Assembly: GCF_001884235.1 (NCBI RefSeq)
Contig: NZ_MAOI01000065.1
Location: forward strand, 62,001 to 126,000
From: Bacillus paramycoides
Lineage (GTDB): Bacteria > Bacillota > Bacilli > Bacillales > Bacillaceae_G
Reading direction: 5' to 3'
DNA length: 64,000 nt
Shown here: positions 40,135-49,140 of the stretch, piece after piece
Numbering within the stretch: the first letter of the stretch is position 1
Layout of the letters: each line of letters opens with the position of its first letter
Notes under the pieces: generated by a model
What the model saw: only the letters and a program-made list of their open reading frames with translations
Told to the model about the DNA's origin: nothing
The model's database searches: none
Position numbers and translations under genes: made by a program

Positions 40135-41019
40135 TTGAGTTTACAAATTCAAAACTTAACGAAACTATTTGGAGAATCAAAAGCAGTTAATGGTTTGCAA
40201 ATCTCGTTACCAAAAGGTGAAGTGTTAGGGTTACTTGGCCGAAATGGTGCAGGGAAAACAACGACGATTAAAATGTTACTAGGTTTATTAACGCCAAATG
40301 AAGGTTCTATTACGTGGGATGGAAAAGAATTTGGTAAAAGCGGGGTAACGATTGGATATTTACCAGAAGAAAGAGGATTATATACAAAAAGTAGAGTAAT
40401 AGATCAACTACGCTATTTTGGTAGATTAGAAGGAATGACGAAGAAAGAAGTGGATCTTGCAATTGATCACTGGTTAGAGCGATTAGCAATCCCAGAATAT
40501 AAATTCAAAACAGCGGGAGAACTTTCGAAAGGAAACCAGCAAAAAATTCAATTAATTGCTGCTCTTCTTCATGATCCAGAGCTTCTTATTTTAGATGAAC
40601 CATTTAGTGGACTTGATCCAGTTAATGCTGGGATGCTAGCTAGTATTATTGAAGAACAAGTACAGAGGGGAAAGACAATTATTTTATCAAGTCATCGTAT
40701 GGAGCAAGTAGAAGCTTTTTGCCAGCATGTATGTATTTTGAAAAAAGGTGAAGCGGTCGTAGAAGGTCAATTAAGTGATATAAAGAAAGAATATGGTTTT
40801 CGTAATTTAACGGTTGAAGATACAGTAGAGAATGAAAAAGGGCTCGAAGTTATAGATGTTCCGTATGAAAAACAACAAGGCCTTCTTTATGTGAAAATAC
40901 AAGACGATGCAGAAGCTCTAAAGATTTTGCAACAGTTGCAAGAACAAGGTGTTAGCTTACGACAATTTAAAATGTTAGAGCCGACATTAAACGAAATCTT
41001 TGTAGAGAGGGCGAAATAA
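40135..41019 (+). CDS. ABC transporter ATP-binding protein, NatA/YhaQ type
   Basis: The 294-aa ATPase has Walker A GRNGAGKTTT, signature LSKGNQQKIQLIAA, Walker B LLILDEPFSGLDPV and an added C-terminal domain. I chose the TTG at 40135 because GGAGG lies 9 bases upstream and homology begins there; codons further upstream look non-coding. It is followed two bases later by its permease. NatA and YhaQ type exporters are linked to sodium or drug efflux, but the substrate here is unknown. Confidence 0.9.
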   Translation: MSLQIQNLTKLFGESKAVNGLQISLPKGEVLGLLGRNGAGKTTTIKMLLGLLTPNEGSITWDGKEFGKSGVTIGYLPEERGLYTKSRVIDQLRYFGRLEGMTKKEVDLAIDHWLERLAIPEYKFKTAGELSKGNQQKIQLIAALLHDPELLILDEPFSGLDPVNAGMLASIIEEQVQRGKTIILSSHRMEQVEAFCQHVCILKKGEAVVEGQLSDIKKEYGFRNLTVEDTVENEKGLEVIDVPYEKQQGLLYVKIQDDAEALKILQQLQEQGVSLRQFKMLEPTLNEIFVERAK

Positions 41020-41021
41020 AG

Positions 41022-42248
41022 ATGCGTAAATTTTCTCATGTATTTTCATTTTATTTTAGGGAAGCGTTTTTATCTAAAAAATCATTAATTACAAGTGCGA
41101 TTTTATTTTTAGTTGTGTTTGGTATTTTTGCATTTAATCATTTTACTTCCGGTGGAGATAAAAATAAGGATAAAGATAAAATTGCAGTTGTAACAGAGAG
41201 TTCCACCTACAAAATACAAAAAGAAGAGTTAGATAAGTTATTACCATCAGCAAAAATAACGGTTGGTTCAAAGGCTGATTTTGATAAACTGCATAAGCAA
41301 GTAGAAGAAGGCGATTTAGATGGTCTATTCCATGTGACGGAGAAGAATGGAGCCCCATCGGTTACATATATGTATAATGGATTCCCAAGCCAAGCAACTT
41401 CTGCAATTATGGCGGGGTATTTAAAACAACAATATACAATGGTGACGATTGCAAAAAATAATGTTTCGCCGGAAATTGCACAGCAATTACAAGCAGAAAT
41501 TCAAGTAAAGCAAGAAGCGATAAAAGACCGTACGTCTTCTTTCGGAATTGCGTATTTCTTTACATTTGCTTTGTATATGTTTATTGTTGCTTTCGGGAAT
41601 ACAATCGCAATGAATATTGCATCTGAAAAGGCGTCACGCGTAATGGAAGTGATGCTTCCGAAAGTAAAACCTCTTACGATGATGTATGCGAAAATCTTAG
41701 CGGTTGTTTCAACGGCATTACTACAACTTGTAATACTGGCGTGTGGTTATCTTATACCTTATTTGTTAGGTTGGGTCGACTTAGAAAGTGCCTCATTATT
41801 TGGGATTCCAATTGACTTTACAAAATTAGATGCAAAAGTTATAAGTATGTTTCTTGTCTATTTCATTACGGGATATTTACTTTATGCGATGATGTACGCT
41901 GCGGCTGGAGCTGTTGTGTCTAAGACAGAGGATTTACAAGCTGTATCTTTCCCGGTAATGATTTTGATTATGGCTGCATTCTTCATTAGTATTAAATCAT
42001 TAAGTGATCCGAATAGTACTATTGTCGTTGTAAGTTCGTATGTTCCGTTTTTCACGCCGATGGTTACCTTCTCGCGTATTGTAGCTGGTGAAGCAGGTAT
42101 GTTAGAAATTACGATAACATTAGTAGTTTTATTGGCGACAATTGGTATATTAAATGCTATTACAAGTCGTATTTATGTAAACGGTGTAATGAATTACTCC
42201 GACAAAGTGAAATTTAAAGATTTAGCGAAATTTATAAAGCGTCAATAA
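41022..42248 (+). CDS. ABC-2 permease, NatB/YhaP type
   Basis: The 408-aa product has one N-terminal membrane helix (about 23-40), a large extracellular domain (about 45-170), and five or six C-terminal helices. This is the layout of NatB/YhaP exporters. The motif SEKASRVMEVMLPKVKPLTMMYAKI precedes the helical core. It is coupled to the ATPase at 40135. Confidence 0.9.
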   Translation: MRKFSHVFSFYFREAFLSKKSLITSAILFLVVFGIFAFNHFTSGGDKNKDKDKIAVVTESSTYKIQKEELDKLLPSAKITVGSKADFDKLHKQVEEGDLDGLFHVTEKNGAPSVTYMYNGFPSQATSAIMAGYLKQQYTMVTIAKNNVSPEIAQQLQAEIQVKQEAIKDRTSSFGIAYFFTFALYMFIVAFGNTIAMNIASEKASRVMEVMLPKVKPLTMMYAKILAVVSTALLQLVILACGYLIPYLLGWVDLESASLFGIPIDFTKLDAKVISMFLVYFITGYLLYAMMYAAAGAVVSKTEDLQAVSFPVMILIMAAFFISIKSLSDPNSTIVVVSSYVPFFTPMVTFSRIVAGEAGMLEITITLVVLLATIGILNAITSRIYVNGVMNYSDKVKFKDLAKFIKRQ

Positions 42249-42366
42249 GGAGAGAAAAGCATGATTTTCTAGTGGAATCATGCTTTTTCTTTATGTATAA
42301 ATTAAAAATAGTATATAATAATAAGAGTTGTCTTTTAATAGAATGAATAAAAAGGAGGGTGTGCAG

Positions 42367-42798
42367 ATGGGAATTAGTAGTCGTTTTACAGTAGGTGTTC
42401 ATATGTTAACGTTACTTGCAATAGATCGAAACTCTCGCTGTACCTCTGAATGGATTGCTGGTAGTGTGAATACAAATCCAGTTGTGATTCGTCGCATTAC
42501 AGGAATGTTGAAGAGAGCAGGACTTGTTGATGTACAAGCTGGTAAAGGTGGTACGACACTTGCTCGTGATTTAGATGAAATTACATTACTTGATGTATAT
42601 AAAGCTGTGGAAGTTGTAGAAGAAGGACACCTATTTTCTTTCCATGAAAATCCCAACATTGAATGTCCAGTAGGAGCTAATATTCAATCGGTATTAGAAA
42701 TTATTTTAATGCAAGCGCAAGAAGCGATGGAAAACGTACTTGCAAATGTAACGGTAGACCAATTAGTTACAAATTTGAAGTCTAAAATTAAAGAATAA
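42367..42798 (+). CDS. Rrf2-family transcriptional regulator
   Basis: The 143-aa winged-helix protein resembles B. subtilis YwnA: SSRFTVGVHMLTLLA start, then NTNPVVIRRITGMLKRAGLV as recognition segment and AGKGGTTLARDLDEITLLDVYKAV. Only one Cys (IECPVG) lies in the region where iron-sulfur Rrf2 proteins carry three, so cluster binding is unlikely. The ATG follows AAGGAGGG. Its target is unknown; the aquaporin gene is convergent. Confidence 0.88.
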   Translation: MGISSRFTVGVHMLTLLAIDRNSRCTSEWIAGSVNTNPVVIRRITGMLKRAGLVDVQAGKGGTTLARDLDEITLLDVYKAVEVVEEGHLFSFHENPNIECPVGANIQSVLEIILMQAQEAMENVLANVTVDQLVTNLKSKIKE

Positions 42799-42838
42799 AA
42801 AAGCGAGCATCCTCATAATGAGGGCTCGCCTTTTTTTA
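42796..42838. terminator. Bidirectional terminator between the Rrf2 gene and aquaporin
   Basis: Stem GCGAGC/GCTCGC with an inner CCTCAT/ATGAGG stem, flanked by A and T runs. Confidence 0.87.
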
Positions 42839-42857
42839 TTCGGAAATATTGAAAATT

Positions 42858-43523
42858 CTATTTTTCAGTATTTAAAATAAACTTTCCTACAACAGCTGCT
42901 ACGATACCACCAAGAATTGGTGCAACGATGAATACCCATAGTTGAGAAATTGCTTCTCCGCCAGCGAATAAAGCTGGTGCGATACTACGAGCTGGGTTAA
43001 CAGATGTTCCAGTTAACGGGATACCTAATAAGTGAATTAATACTAACGTGAAACCAATTACTAGTCCAGCTAAAGAAGAACTTCCTTTTTTACCTGTTAC
43101 AGCAACGATAACTAAAACAAATACGAAAGTTAAAATGAATTCAACTAAAAATGCTCCAGATAAACCAAGAGTTCCAAAACTATTTTGTCCTAAATTATCT
43201 AAAGATAATTTAGCAGATCGTAAAATTGTTACTAACGTTGCAGTTCCTAATAAACCACCTAAAATTTGAGCTAATAAATAATAGCTAAGTTCCATAGCGT
43301 TCATTCTTTTGTTGATGAACATAGCGATTGATACTGCTGGGTTAATATGACATCCAGAAATTGTTCCAATGCTATATGCCATAGCCACGATAGATAATCC
43401 GAAAGCCATAGCGATACCTAATGTTCCAATTCCTTCAATTCCGCCGCCAATGACAGCTACTCCAGTTCCGAATAGTACAAGTACAAATGTACCAATAAAC
43501 TCAGCAATTGCTTTTTTTAACAT
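42858..43523 (-). CDS. Aquaporin (MIP family, AqpZ-like)
   Basis: This 221-aa channel has six membrane helices and both NPA boxes, GCHINPAVSIAM (about 65) and TSVNPARSIAPAL (about 180). The His before the first box and the overall shape favour a water channel over a glycerol facilitator, but the split is uncertain from sequence. A GGAGG ribosome site lies before the ATG in minus reading. Confidence 0.92.
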   Translation of the reverse strand: MLKKAIAEFIGTFVLVLFGTGVAVIGGGIEGIGTLGIAMAFGLSIVAMAYSIGTISGCHINPAVSIAMFINKRMNAMELSYYLLAQILGGLLGTATLVTILRSAKLSLDNLGQNSFGTLGLSGAFLVEFILTFVFVLVIVAVTGKKGSSSLAGLVIGFTLVLIHLLGIPLTGTSVNPARSIAPALFAGGEAISQLWVFIVAPILGGIVAAVVGKFILNTEK

Positions 43524-43624
43524 AATTTACCTCCTATTAATGCACATGAAACGTATTATAACATAGGTTTTAGTATAAATAGTTAATGAAATTCTATTCT
43601 GATAAATCTGAATAGGGGGACAGT

Positions 43625-43664
43625 AAAAAAGCATGATTCTATAAAGAAGAATCATGCTTTTTTT
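43625..43664 (-). terminator. Terminator of the EamA/EmrE transporter gene
   Basis: Perfect stem AAAGCATGATTCT/AGAATCATGCTTT with T runs, at the stop codon of the gene. Confidence 0.9.
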
Positions 43665-44628
43665 ATGCTAATTTTTTCTGTTTAACGACTGGAACAGAAC
43701 GGTTTAAAACACTATTTACGACCATGCCTAGCATGATAATAATCATCCCAATCAGTGACAGACCACCAGGAAATGAACCATTTAAGAAAATAATCTCACC
43801 GAGCACGGTAAAGACCATCGTTCCAGCTTGTGTTGCTTCAACAGCTCCAAGTAAACCAAGATTGTCTTTTGCTAAGTCAGTAGCAAAGAAAAATGTCATC
43901 GTCGCAATAACTCCGGAACATAATGCTAACAAAAACCCTTGCAGCATTTGACTTGATGATGGAATACCAGTAGTGGAAAATCCGTATATACCAAGTAAAA
44001 TTGTAATAGGGAGACTTCCAATCGCCATTCCTAATACACGTTGGAATGTATCAAGACGCCCGCCAACAAGTTCCATCATTTTTCGGTTACCGAAGGGATA
44101 TAAGAAAGCTGCTAAAACGACGGGTAAAAAACCAGAAATGAACTGAGTCATTGTAATATGACCTGCTGCAGTAGTTTGCATACAAATTACACCAAGTAAA
44201 ATAAATAATGCTACATATAAACTGCGCAGTGGAATTTTTCCGCGTACAAGTTTTGTACCAGACTTTGTTTCTATTTTAATGAAAAATAATGGTGATAAAA
44301 GTAAACCTGCTAATATCGTAACTTGCCAAGTTCCAGCAACGAGCCAAGCTGGAGAAAAAACAGCTGCGAAACTTAATAAAGAATAGAAGCCGATGCCAGC
44401 GACGGAGCCCCACCCAATCCATGCAAATGGATGTTTCTTTAACTCTGCCCATAAAGCTCCTAAGTTTTTGCGAAATAAAACGATAAGGAATAAAATAGGG
44501 AGAGCAAATAGAAAACGGAAGGAAGCAGTCCAAGCCCAGCTTGTTCCAGATACATTCATTGCTCTGTTAATAATAAAGGTTGCAGAAAAAAAGGCCGATG
44601 ATAAAAGACCTAGTAATATTGCGCGCAT
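43663..44628 (-). CDS. Drug/metabolite transporter, EamA/EmrE-like
   Basis: The 321-aa membrane protein has about ten hydrophobic helices in two repeats. It fits the multidrug-resistance EmrE-like branch of the DMT superfamily (MRAILLGLLSSAFFSATFI start, GTSWAWTASFRFL). I chose the ATG at 44628 because AAGGAG lies upstream and the extra residues of longer frames look non-coding. It faces the XRE-cupin regulator across a 101-bp gap, so that regulator may control it. Confidence 0.87.
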   Translation of the reverse strand: MRAILLGLLSSAFFSATFIINRAMNVSGTSWAWTASFRFLFALPILFLIVLFRKNLGALWAELKKHPFAWIGWGSVAGIGFYSLLSFAAVFSPAWLVAGTWQVTILAGLLLSPLFFIKIETKSGTKLVRGKIPLRSLYVALFILLGVICMQTTAAGHITMTQFISGFLPVVLAAFLYPFGNRKMMELVGGRLDTFQRVLGMAIGSLPITILLGIYGFSTTGIPSSSQMLQGFLLALCSGVIATMTFFFATDLAKDNLGLLGAVEATQAGTMVFTVLGEIIFLNGSFPGGLSLIGMIIIMLGMVVNSVLNRSVPVVKQKKLA

Positions 44629-44671
44629 GAAATATAACACTCCTTTTGGAAATAAACAATTATGTATAGTA

Positions 44672-44712
44672 TAATATACTTTAATTATTAAAAAGTAAAC
44701 TATTTTATACTT
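44672..44712. promoter_or_regulatory. Possible operator between the transporter and XRE-cupin genes
   Basis: A near-perfect palindrome AGTATAATATACT and a further AGTAAACTATTTTATACT stretch fill the divergent intergenic region, where both promoters must lie. Binding by the XRE-cupin product is an inference. Confidence 0.4.
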
Positions 44713-44729
44713 CAAGGTGGTTTTTAAAG

Positions 44730-45302
44730 ATGAAAGAAAATGAGGATATGCAAACGAAAGAAGTCATTCAGCAAGTAGGTCAGCTATTAAGACAAATTCG
44801 AAATGAACAAAAATTAAGTTTAGAAGATTTAGCCCAAAAGACAGGTGTTAGTAAATTAACGCTAGGAAAGATTGAAAGAGGTGAAACGAATCCAACATTA
44901 GCTGTCATTTGGAAAATTACGAAAGGGTTATCAATCCCTTTATCGAGATTGATGGTTGTTGGAGAGCCTGTAGCTGTTGCACGCTGCGGAGAAGGGTTTG
45001 CAGTAGATGTGGGACAGGCGTGGCACTTAGAAACAATGTTCCGTTACACGAAAGAAACGGGGATGGAAATGCACCGGGCTTGTTTAAGAGCGCATAGTAT
45101 ATATGAGCCTGAAGCTCATCATGAAGGAGCAATTGAGCTTGTAACGGTAATGAAAGGGAAAGTTTATATTCAAGTTGAGAATGATGTGTATGAGCTAAAT
45201 GAGTTTGATTCCATTCAATTTGAAGCGAATAAGAAACATAGTTATAAAAATGAAGAGGATGAAGTGGCGGTATTGCATTTAACGATGAAATATTCTTCAT
45301 AA
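44730..45302 (+). CDS. XRE-family regulator with C-terminal cupin domain
   Basis: The 190-aa product has an N-terminal helix-turn-helix (about 15-70: LSLEDLAQKTGVSKLTLGKIERGETNP) and a C-terminal cupin (about 110-185: EAHHEGAIELVTVMKGKVYIQV, FEANKKHSYKN) that likely binds a small ligand or metal. AAGGTGG precedes the ATG. Proteins of this design often regulate a divergent transporter, here the EamA/EmrE gene. Confidence 0.92.
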   Translation: MKENEDMQTKEVIQQVGQLLRQIRNEQKLSLEDLAQKTGVSKLTLGKIERGETNPTLAVIWKITKGLSIPLSRLMVVGEPVAVARCGEGFAVDVGQAWHLETMFRYTKETGMEMHRACLRAHSIYEPEAHHEGAIELVTVMKGKVYIQVENDVYELNEFDSIQFEANKKHSYKNEEDEVAVLHLTMKYSS

Positions 45303-45339
45303 AAAAATCACCTATAGAATTCTATAGGTGATTTTTTTA
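45302..45339 (+). terminator. Terminator after the XRE-cupin gene
   Basis: Perfect stem AAATCACCTATAGAA/TTCTATAGGTGATTT plus T run. Confidence 0.92.
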
Positions 45340-45371
45340 TATGCACTGCTAAAGTATAGTGAATGATGTTA

Positions 45372-45557
45372 TTAGTACGAACGTGGCATGAGTAATAAAC
45401 AAATGAGATAAACTAAAAACCCTGTTCCAAAACATAGAACGGCAATAAGCCAGATGATGCGAATGAGAGTAGCGCTAATATCAAAATATTCGCCTAAACC
45501 TCCGCATACACCAAATAACATTTTGTCAGTTTCAGATTTACATAATTTCTTCGACAT
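45372..45557 (-). CDS. PspC-domain small membrane protein
   Basis: This 61-aa protein is almost entirely one PspC domain: KLCKSETDKMLFGVCGGLGEYFDISATLIRIIW, then a membrane helix (about 33-56) and LLLMPRSY. PspC proteins sense or respond to envelope stress. GGGGAGG lies before the ATG in minus reading. It is transcribed alone. Confidence 0.92.
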   Translation of the reverse strand: MSKKLCKSETDKMLFGVCGGLGEYFDISATLIRIIWLIAVLCFGTGFLVYLICLLLMPRSY

Positions 45558-45762
45558 ATAATGATCCTCCCCTTTTTATATCATCATTGTGAAAATTTTA
45601 TGTGTGCGTATGTACTTTTATTCTATATGGGAATTTACGGGAATACCATTTGATTATATTATTTTTTTCGAAGAGGTTCATAGCTTGTTAATTGTCTTAA
45701 TTTTCAGTTGATATTAAAATGAAAATGAGGGTGTGACGTATTTTCTAATATAAGGTGGGGAA

Positions 45763-47010
45763 ATGGTAATGACATTGTATTGGTTGACTAATGTAAAGCT
45801 TGAAACAGGTTATACATATGAAGAAGCGAAAATTTCACAAACGGAAACAGAGATATACAGTCTTCTTATTGAAGATGGCATAATTAAAAAAATTATATCG
45901 GGAATCGTTCAAGAGGAAGGAACTTTAATTTTTGATGCTAATCGTTTATTAGTTTTACCAGCTTTCGAAGAGATGCATATTCATATCGATAAAACGTATT
46001 ATGGTGGGCCTTGGAAAGCTTGCATGCAAGCGGAAAATATTTTTACACGTTTTAATGAAGAAGAAACGATTTTGCCAAAGCAATTAGCAACTGCTCAACA
46101 TAGGGCGGAAAATATGTTAGAGTTACTGCTCCGAAATGGCGCAACGAATATTAGAACGCATTGTAATGTTGATCCAATTATTGGACTTCGTAATTTGGAA
46201 GCAACATTAGCGGCTTTAGAAACATATAAAGATCGGTTGTCTGGTAGAATAGTTGCATTTCCGCAACATGGATTATTGCGCAGTAATTCTGTACAACTTG
46301 TGAAAGATGCAATGCGTATGGGCGCGCAATTAGTTGGCGGAGTGGACCCAGCTACTGTAGATAATGACATCGAAAAATCATTACATACAATTATGGATAT
46401 TGCAGTAGAGTTTAATGCGGATGTGGACATTCATCTGCATGATGCAAATAACCTTGGAACGTTTACGATGAAGAGATTGGCAAGCCTAACAGAGGAAGCA
46501 GGATGGCAAGGGCGTGTAACGATTAGCCATGCACTTGGACTTGGAGGCGTCACTGATAAAGAAGCTGAAGAAGTGGCAGAAAGATTAGCGGCATTAAAGA
46601 TCGATATTACTTCAACTGTTCCAATTGGTAAACAAGTAATCCCAATTCCATTATTAGATCGAAAAGGAGTTAAAGTTTCATTAGGAAATGATAGTATTAC
46701 AGATCATTGGTCTCCGTTTGGAACGGGAGATATGCTTCAAAAAGCGAATCGATTGGCGGAACGGTTTGGTTGGAGTGATGAAAGATCTTTAGGAAAAGCT
46801 CTTCGTTTTATTACAGGAGGGAAAGAAACGTTAAATAATGAAGGGGAGCGAGTGTGGCCTAATGCAGGGGATGAAGCAAGTTTTGTTTTAACGAATGCAA
46901 CATGTGTCGCTGAAGCAGTAGCTCGTCAAACGGAGAAATGTGTAGTTATGTATAAGGGGAATGTCGTTATGGGGAATTTAGATCAAGTGAAATTAGATAA
47001 TCTTGTATAG
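45763..47010 (+). CDS. Amidohydrolase, cytosine deaminase-like
   Basis: The 415-aa metal-dependent hydrolase of the cytosine deaminase branch shows the metal motif [32 protein letters not shown], a late ISHALGLG (His) and [15 protein letters not shown] (Asp). These are the usual ligands of the amidohydrolase barrel. GGTGGGG precedes the ATG. A broken purine/xanthine-type permease follows directly, so a nucleobase role is likely but the substrate is not proven. Confidence 0.85.
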   Translation: MVMTLYWLTNVKLETGYTYEEAKISQTETEIYSLLIEDGIIKKIISGIVQEEGTLIFDANRLLVLPAFEEMHIHIDKTYYGGPWKACMQAENIFTRFNEEETILPKQLATAQHRAENMLELLLRNGATNIRTHCNVDPIIGLRNLEATLAALETYKDRLSGRIVAFPQHGLLRSNSVQLVKDAMRMGAQLVGGVDPATVDNDIEKSLHTIMDIAVEFNADVDIHLHDANNLGTFTMKRLASLTEEAGWQGRVTISHALGLGGVTDKEAEEVAERLAALKIDITSTVPIGKQVIPIPLLDRKGVKVSLGNDSITDHWSPFGTGDMLQKANRLAERFGWSDERSLGKALRFITGGKETLNNEGERVWPNAGDEASFVLTNATCVAEAVARQTEKCVVMYKGNVVMGNLDQVKLDNLV

Positions 47011-47034
47011 AAGAATCGTTTAGACGTTTTGAGA

Positions 47035-47355
47035 AGGGGTCTTATTTGCATGTGTGCTACTAGTTGTTATGTCGCTGTTTCCAAGTATTATCCGCTACCT
47101 AGCATCTCTGCCATCCGCGGTCGCATCTGCAGTTTTAATGGCTTCGTTCGTACAGTTAATTGGAATTGGGTTTCATAACATAAAAAAATTCAACTTAGCG
47201 AAAGGAATGTAACGATTTTTTGCGGCGTTATGTTTTTACCGTTTGGAGCACTCCAGTCATTGTCATCTGTTATGCAATATATATTCGGTAACGGTTTGTT
47301 TGTAGGGACCGTTGTAAGTATATTGTTAGAATAAATATGGCGTACGGAGAAGTGA
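47035..47355 (+). pseudogene. Remnant of an NCS2 (xanthine/uracil-type) permease C-terminus
   Basis: Translated pieces read VLFACVLLVVMSLFPSIIRY, LASLPSAVASAVLMASFVQL and, after a stop and frame change near 47211, VMFLPFGALQSLSSVMQYIF and GNGLFVGTVVSILLE-stop-IWRTEK. This is the end of a nucleobase:cation symporter-2 protein. The N-terminal three quarters are missing, and at least one nonsense codon and one frameshift are present. It stood downstream of the amidohydrolase, a natural deaminase-permease pair now broken. Confidence 0.75.
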
Positions 47356-47426
47356 ATGTATAAAACGAGTGCATAAACAGTATAAAAGTCTAAAATAACA
47401 TAAGAAATAAAGCCCATTTTCATTCA

Positions 47427-47453
47427 CCACCTGCACATTTCGTTCATACAATA
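47427..47453 (+). promoter_or_regulatory. Putative SigK-type promoter of gerE
   Basis: CATACAATA (47445-47453) fits the SigK -10 consensus CATANNNTA, with an ACC at about the -35 distance (47428-47430). It lies 68 bp before the gerE start. B. subtilis gerE is a known SigK target. Confidence 0.7.
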
Positions 47454-47520
47454 TCTTGACTAAATAAACACCCAACTTACACCTACACAGCTCTGGCTTA
47501 AGCAAGGAGGGTTATACCAG

Positions 47521-47745
47521 TTGAAGGAAAAAGCGTATCAATCTAAACCTTTACTCACAAAGAGAGAGAGAGAAGTATTCGAATTACTGGTTCAAGATAA
47601 AACGACGAAGGAAATTGCAGGTGAACTTTTTATAAGTGAAAAAACAGTACGCAACCACATCTCAAATGCAATGCAAAAGCTAGGGGTTAAAGGACGTTCA
47701 CAAGCAGTTGTTGAGCTTCTTCGTATGGGAGAACTCGAACTATAA
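47521..47745 (+). CDS. gerE: Spore germination/late mother-cell regulator GerE
   Basis: GerE is a LuxR-type DNA-binding protein that controls late coat genes in the mother cell. The 74-aa product is full length: [64 protein letters not shown] spans the whole four-helix domain, given here across two lines of helices. The start is TTG, ten bases after AGGAGGG. Its last 25-33 codons and terminator recur four more times up to 57 kb. Confidence 0.97.
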   Translation: MKEKAYQSKPLLTKREREVFELLVQDKTTKEIAGELFISEKTVRNHISNAMQKLGVKGRSQAVVELLRMGELEL

Positions 47746-47791
47746 TAGAAGAAGCCGACTTTTATAAAAAGAGTCGGCTATTTTTCTGTTT
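47662..47791 (+). repeat. gerE 3'-end repeat, copy 1 (within gerE)
   Basis: This 130-bp segment covers the last 28 gerE codons, the TAA and the terminator. It is identical base for base to 55287-55416. Shorter or diverged copies lie at 52634, 55995 and 56839. Confidence 0.95.
47753..47786 (+). terminator. Terminator of gerE
   Basis: Stem AGCCGACT/AGTCGGCT followed by ATTTTT; it is duplicated with each gerE tail. Confidence 0.9.
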
Positions 47792-47798
47792 GTTTCAT

Positions 47799-48807
47799 GC
47801 TCTATATGTAGGTAGGGTACCGTATGGGTATGATCGCGTAAATCAAAAACTAGTCATTCATGAAGAGGAAGCTAAGGTTGTTCGAGATATTTATAATTGG
47901 TACAACATTGGATGGGGATTCAAGCGAATCACAAATGAATTGAATCGATTAGGAATAAAGCCTAAAAATAAAAGTGTCTGGCAAATGACATCCGTGCAAA
48001 GAATTGTTCGAAGTACGATTTATAAGGGAACTTTTATTTTAAATCAATATACATCGGTTAAAGTTGGCGGTAAAAAAAGCAAATTCGAAATCCAAAAGAA
48101 AAGTGGTTTGTTTTTCCTAATCATCATCCAGCAATTATAGATGAGAAAACTTGGAGCCAAGTAAATGAGAAAAATATAACGGATAATAAAACAAAAATTA
48201 CAGCATGGAATGAATTTTGTAATTTAGCAAAATGCGCAGTCTGCGATTCAAATATGGTTATTGTACAATCTCATCTTCGAAAGAAGAGTGGTGAACGGAC
48301 AGAATGGAAATATTTAAAGTGTTCACAGTACAGAAGAGCTGGGAAGCATGGTTGTGTAAATCATGTTCCCATTCAATATCGTGATTTTCGTCAGTTCATT
48401 ATTGATTTGCTAGTAAAAAAAGGAGAGTCTGTTACTTTAAAACTTCAGAGAAATGTCGAAGAGGGGCAAGAGAAAAAGATAAAAAAGTTACAACAGCTTC
48501 TGAACGTGAACGAACAAAAGAAAAAAGCACTACTGGATTTGTATTTGGAAGAACTCATTAATAAAGAAGAATTTGAAAAAAACGGAACGATCTTGAAACA
48601 GAAATAACGAAGGCGAATCATGAATTGCTTATTTTACAAAATGGTAATGCTGTGCAAATGGATATTAAAACAATAAAACAAGCTTTTGAGCAGTTGCAAC
48701 ACCAAGAGCAAGATTTAATCCATGTATTTCAGACATTAATTCAAAAAATTAGTATTCATCAAGATGGGACGGTGGATATTACATATACTTTTGAAAGTCC
48801 ATTGTAA
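47799..48807 (+). pseudogene. Large serine recombinase remnant 1 (catalytic domain absent)
   Basis: The frame opens at ALYVGRVPYGYDRVNQ, the start of the recombinase domain, right behind the gerE terminator. It continues through VWQMTSVQRIVRSTIYKGTF, a zinc-ribbon region (CAVC ... KCSQYRRAGKHGC), a coiled coil and the end VDITYTFESPL. The N-terminal ~150 residues with the catalytic Ser are missing. Frameshifts occur near 48100 and near 48590, the latter in an A7 run. It cannot be an active integrase by itself. Confidence 0.88.
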
Positions 48808-48838
48808 GAAGAGGATGTACATATCCCTTCTTATTTTT
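48806..48838 (+). terminator. Terminator of recombinase remnant 1
   Basis: Stem AGAAG(AG)GATGT/ACATATCCCTTCT with T run; the same hairpin follows remnant 2 at 53516. Confidence 0.7.
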
Positions 48839-49022
48839 GTTGGGGGTAGAATTAACTGTACAAGTAGTTATATATTCTTTTGCTTTGCATAGCTGTAATT
48901 GACGTGGAAAGAAAATGGATATTATAAATGCTTATTTTGAAGGAGATAAAATTACATATACGTTGCCAATGAGGAGATTCTGTATCAATTTACGGTAAAT
49001 TCTTACAAGTGAAAAAAGTTTA
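48839..49022. other. Intergenic stretch with a short decayed ORF
   Basis: From 48915 a frame reads MDIINAYFEGDKITYTLP and, after a one-base shift, NEEILYQFTVNSYK-stop at 49012. It looks like the end of a lost gene. Nothing else is visible before the iron-permease promoter. Confidence 0.4.
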
Positions 49023-49083
49023 TTGACATCTAAAATGTAAAGACCTATACTTTTGTTAGCGATTTCAATGATAATGATTTTCA
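49023..49083 (+). promoter_or_regulatory. Iron-permease promoter with Fur box
   Basis: TTGACA (49023-49028), 17 bases and TATACT (49046-49051) form a near-ideal sigma-A promoter. TGATAATGATTTTCA (49069-49083) matches the Fur 7-1-7 core TGATAATNATTATCA at all but one position. It overlaps the expected start region, as in iron-repressed genes. Confidence 0.85.
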
Positions 49084-49140
49084 ATATTGATTATATTTCA
49101 TTTAATGGAAATTGTTGATATATAGAAATGAGGGGTTAGC

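Noticed and set aside
47799-48807. Active integrase next to gerE
   Set aside because: The catalytic N-terminal domain is absent and two frameshifts break the rest, so it is a remnant.
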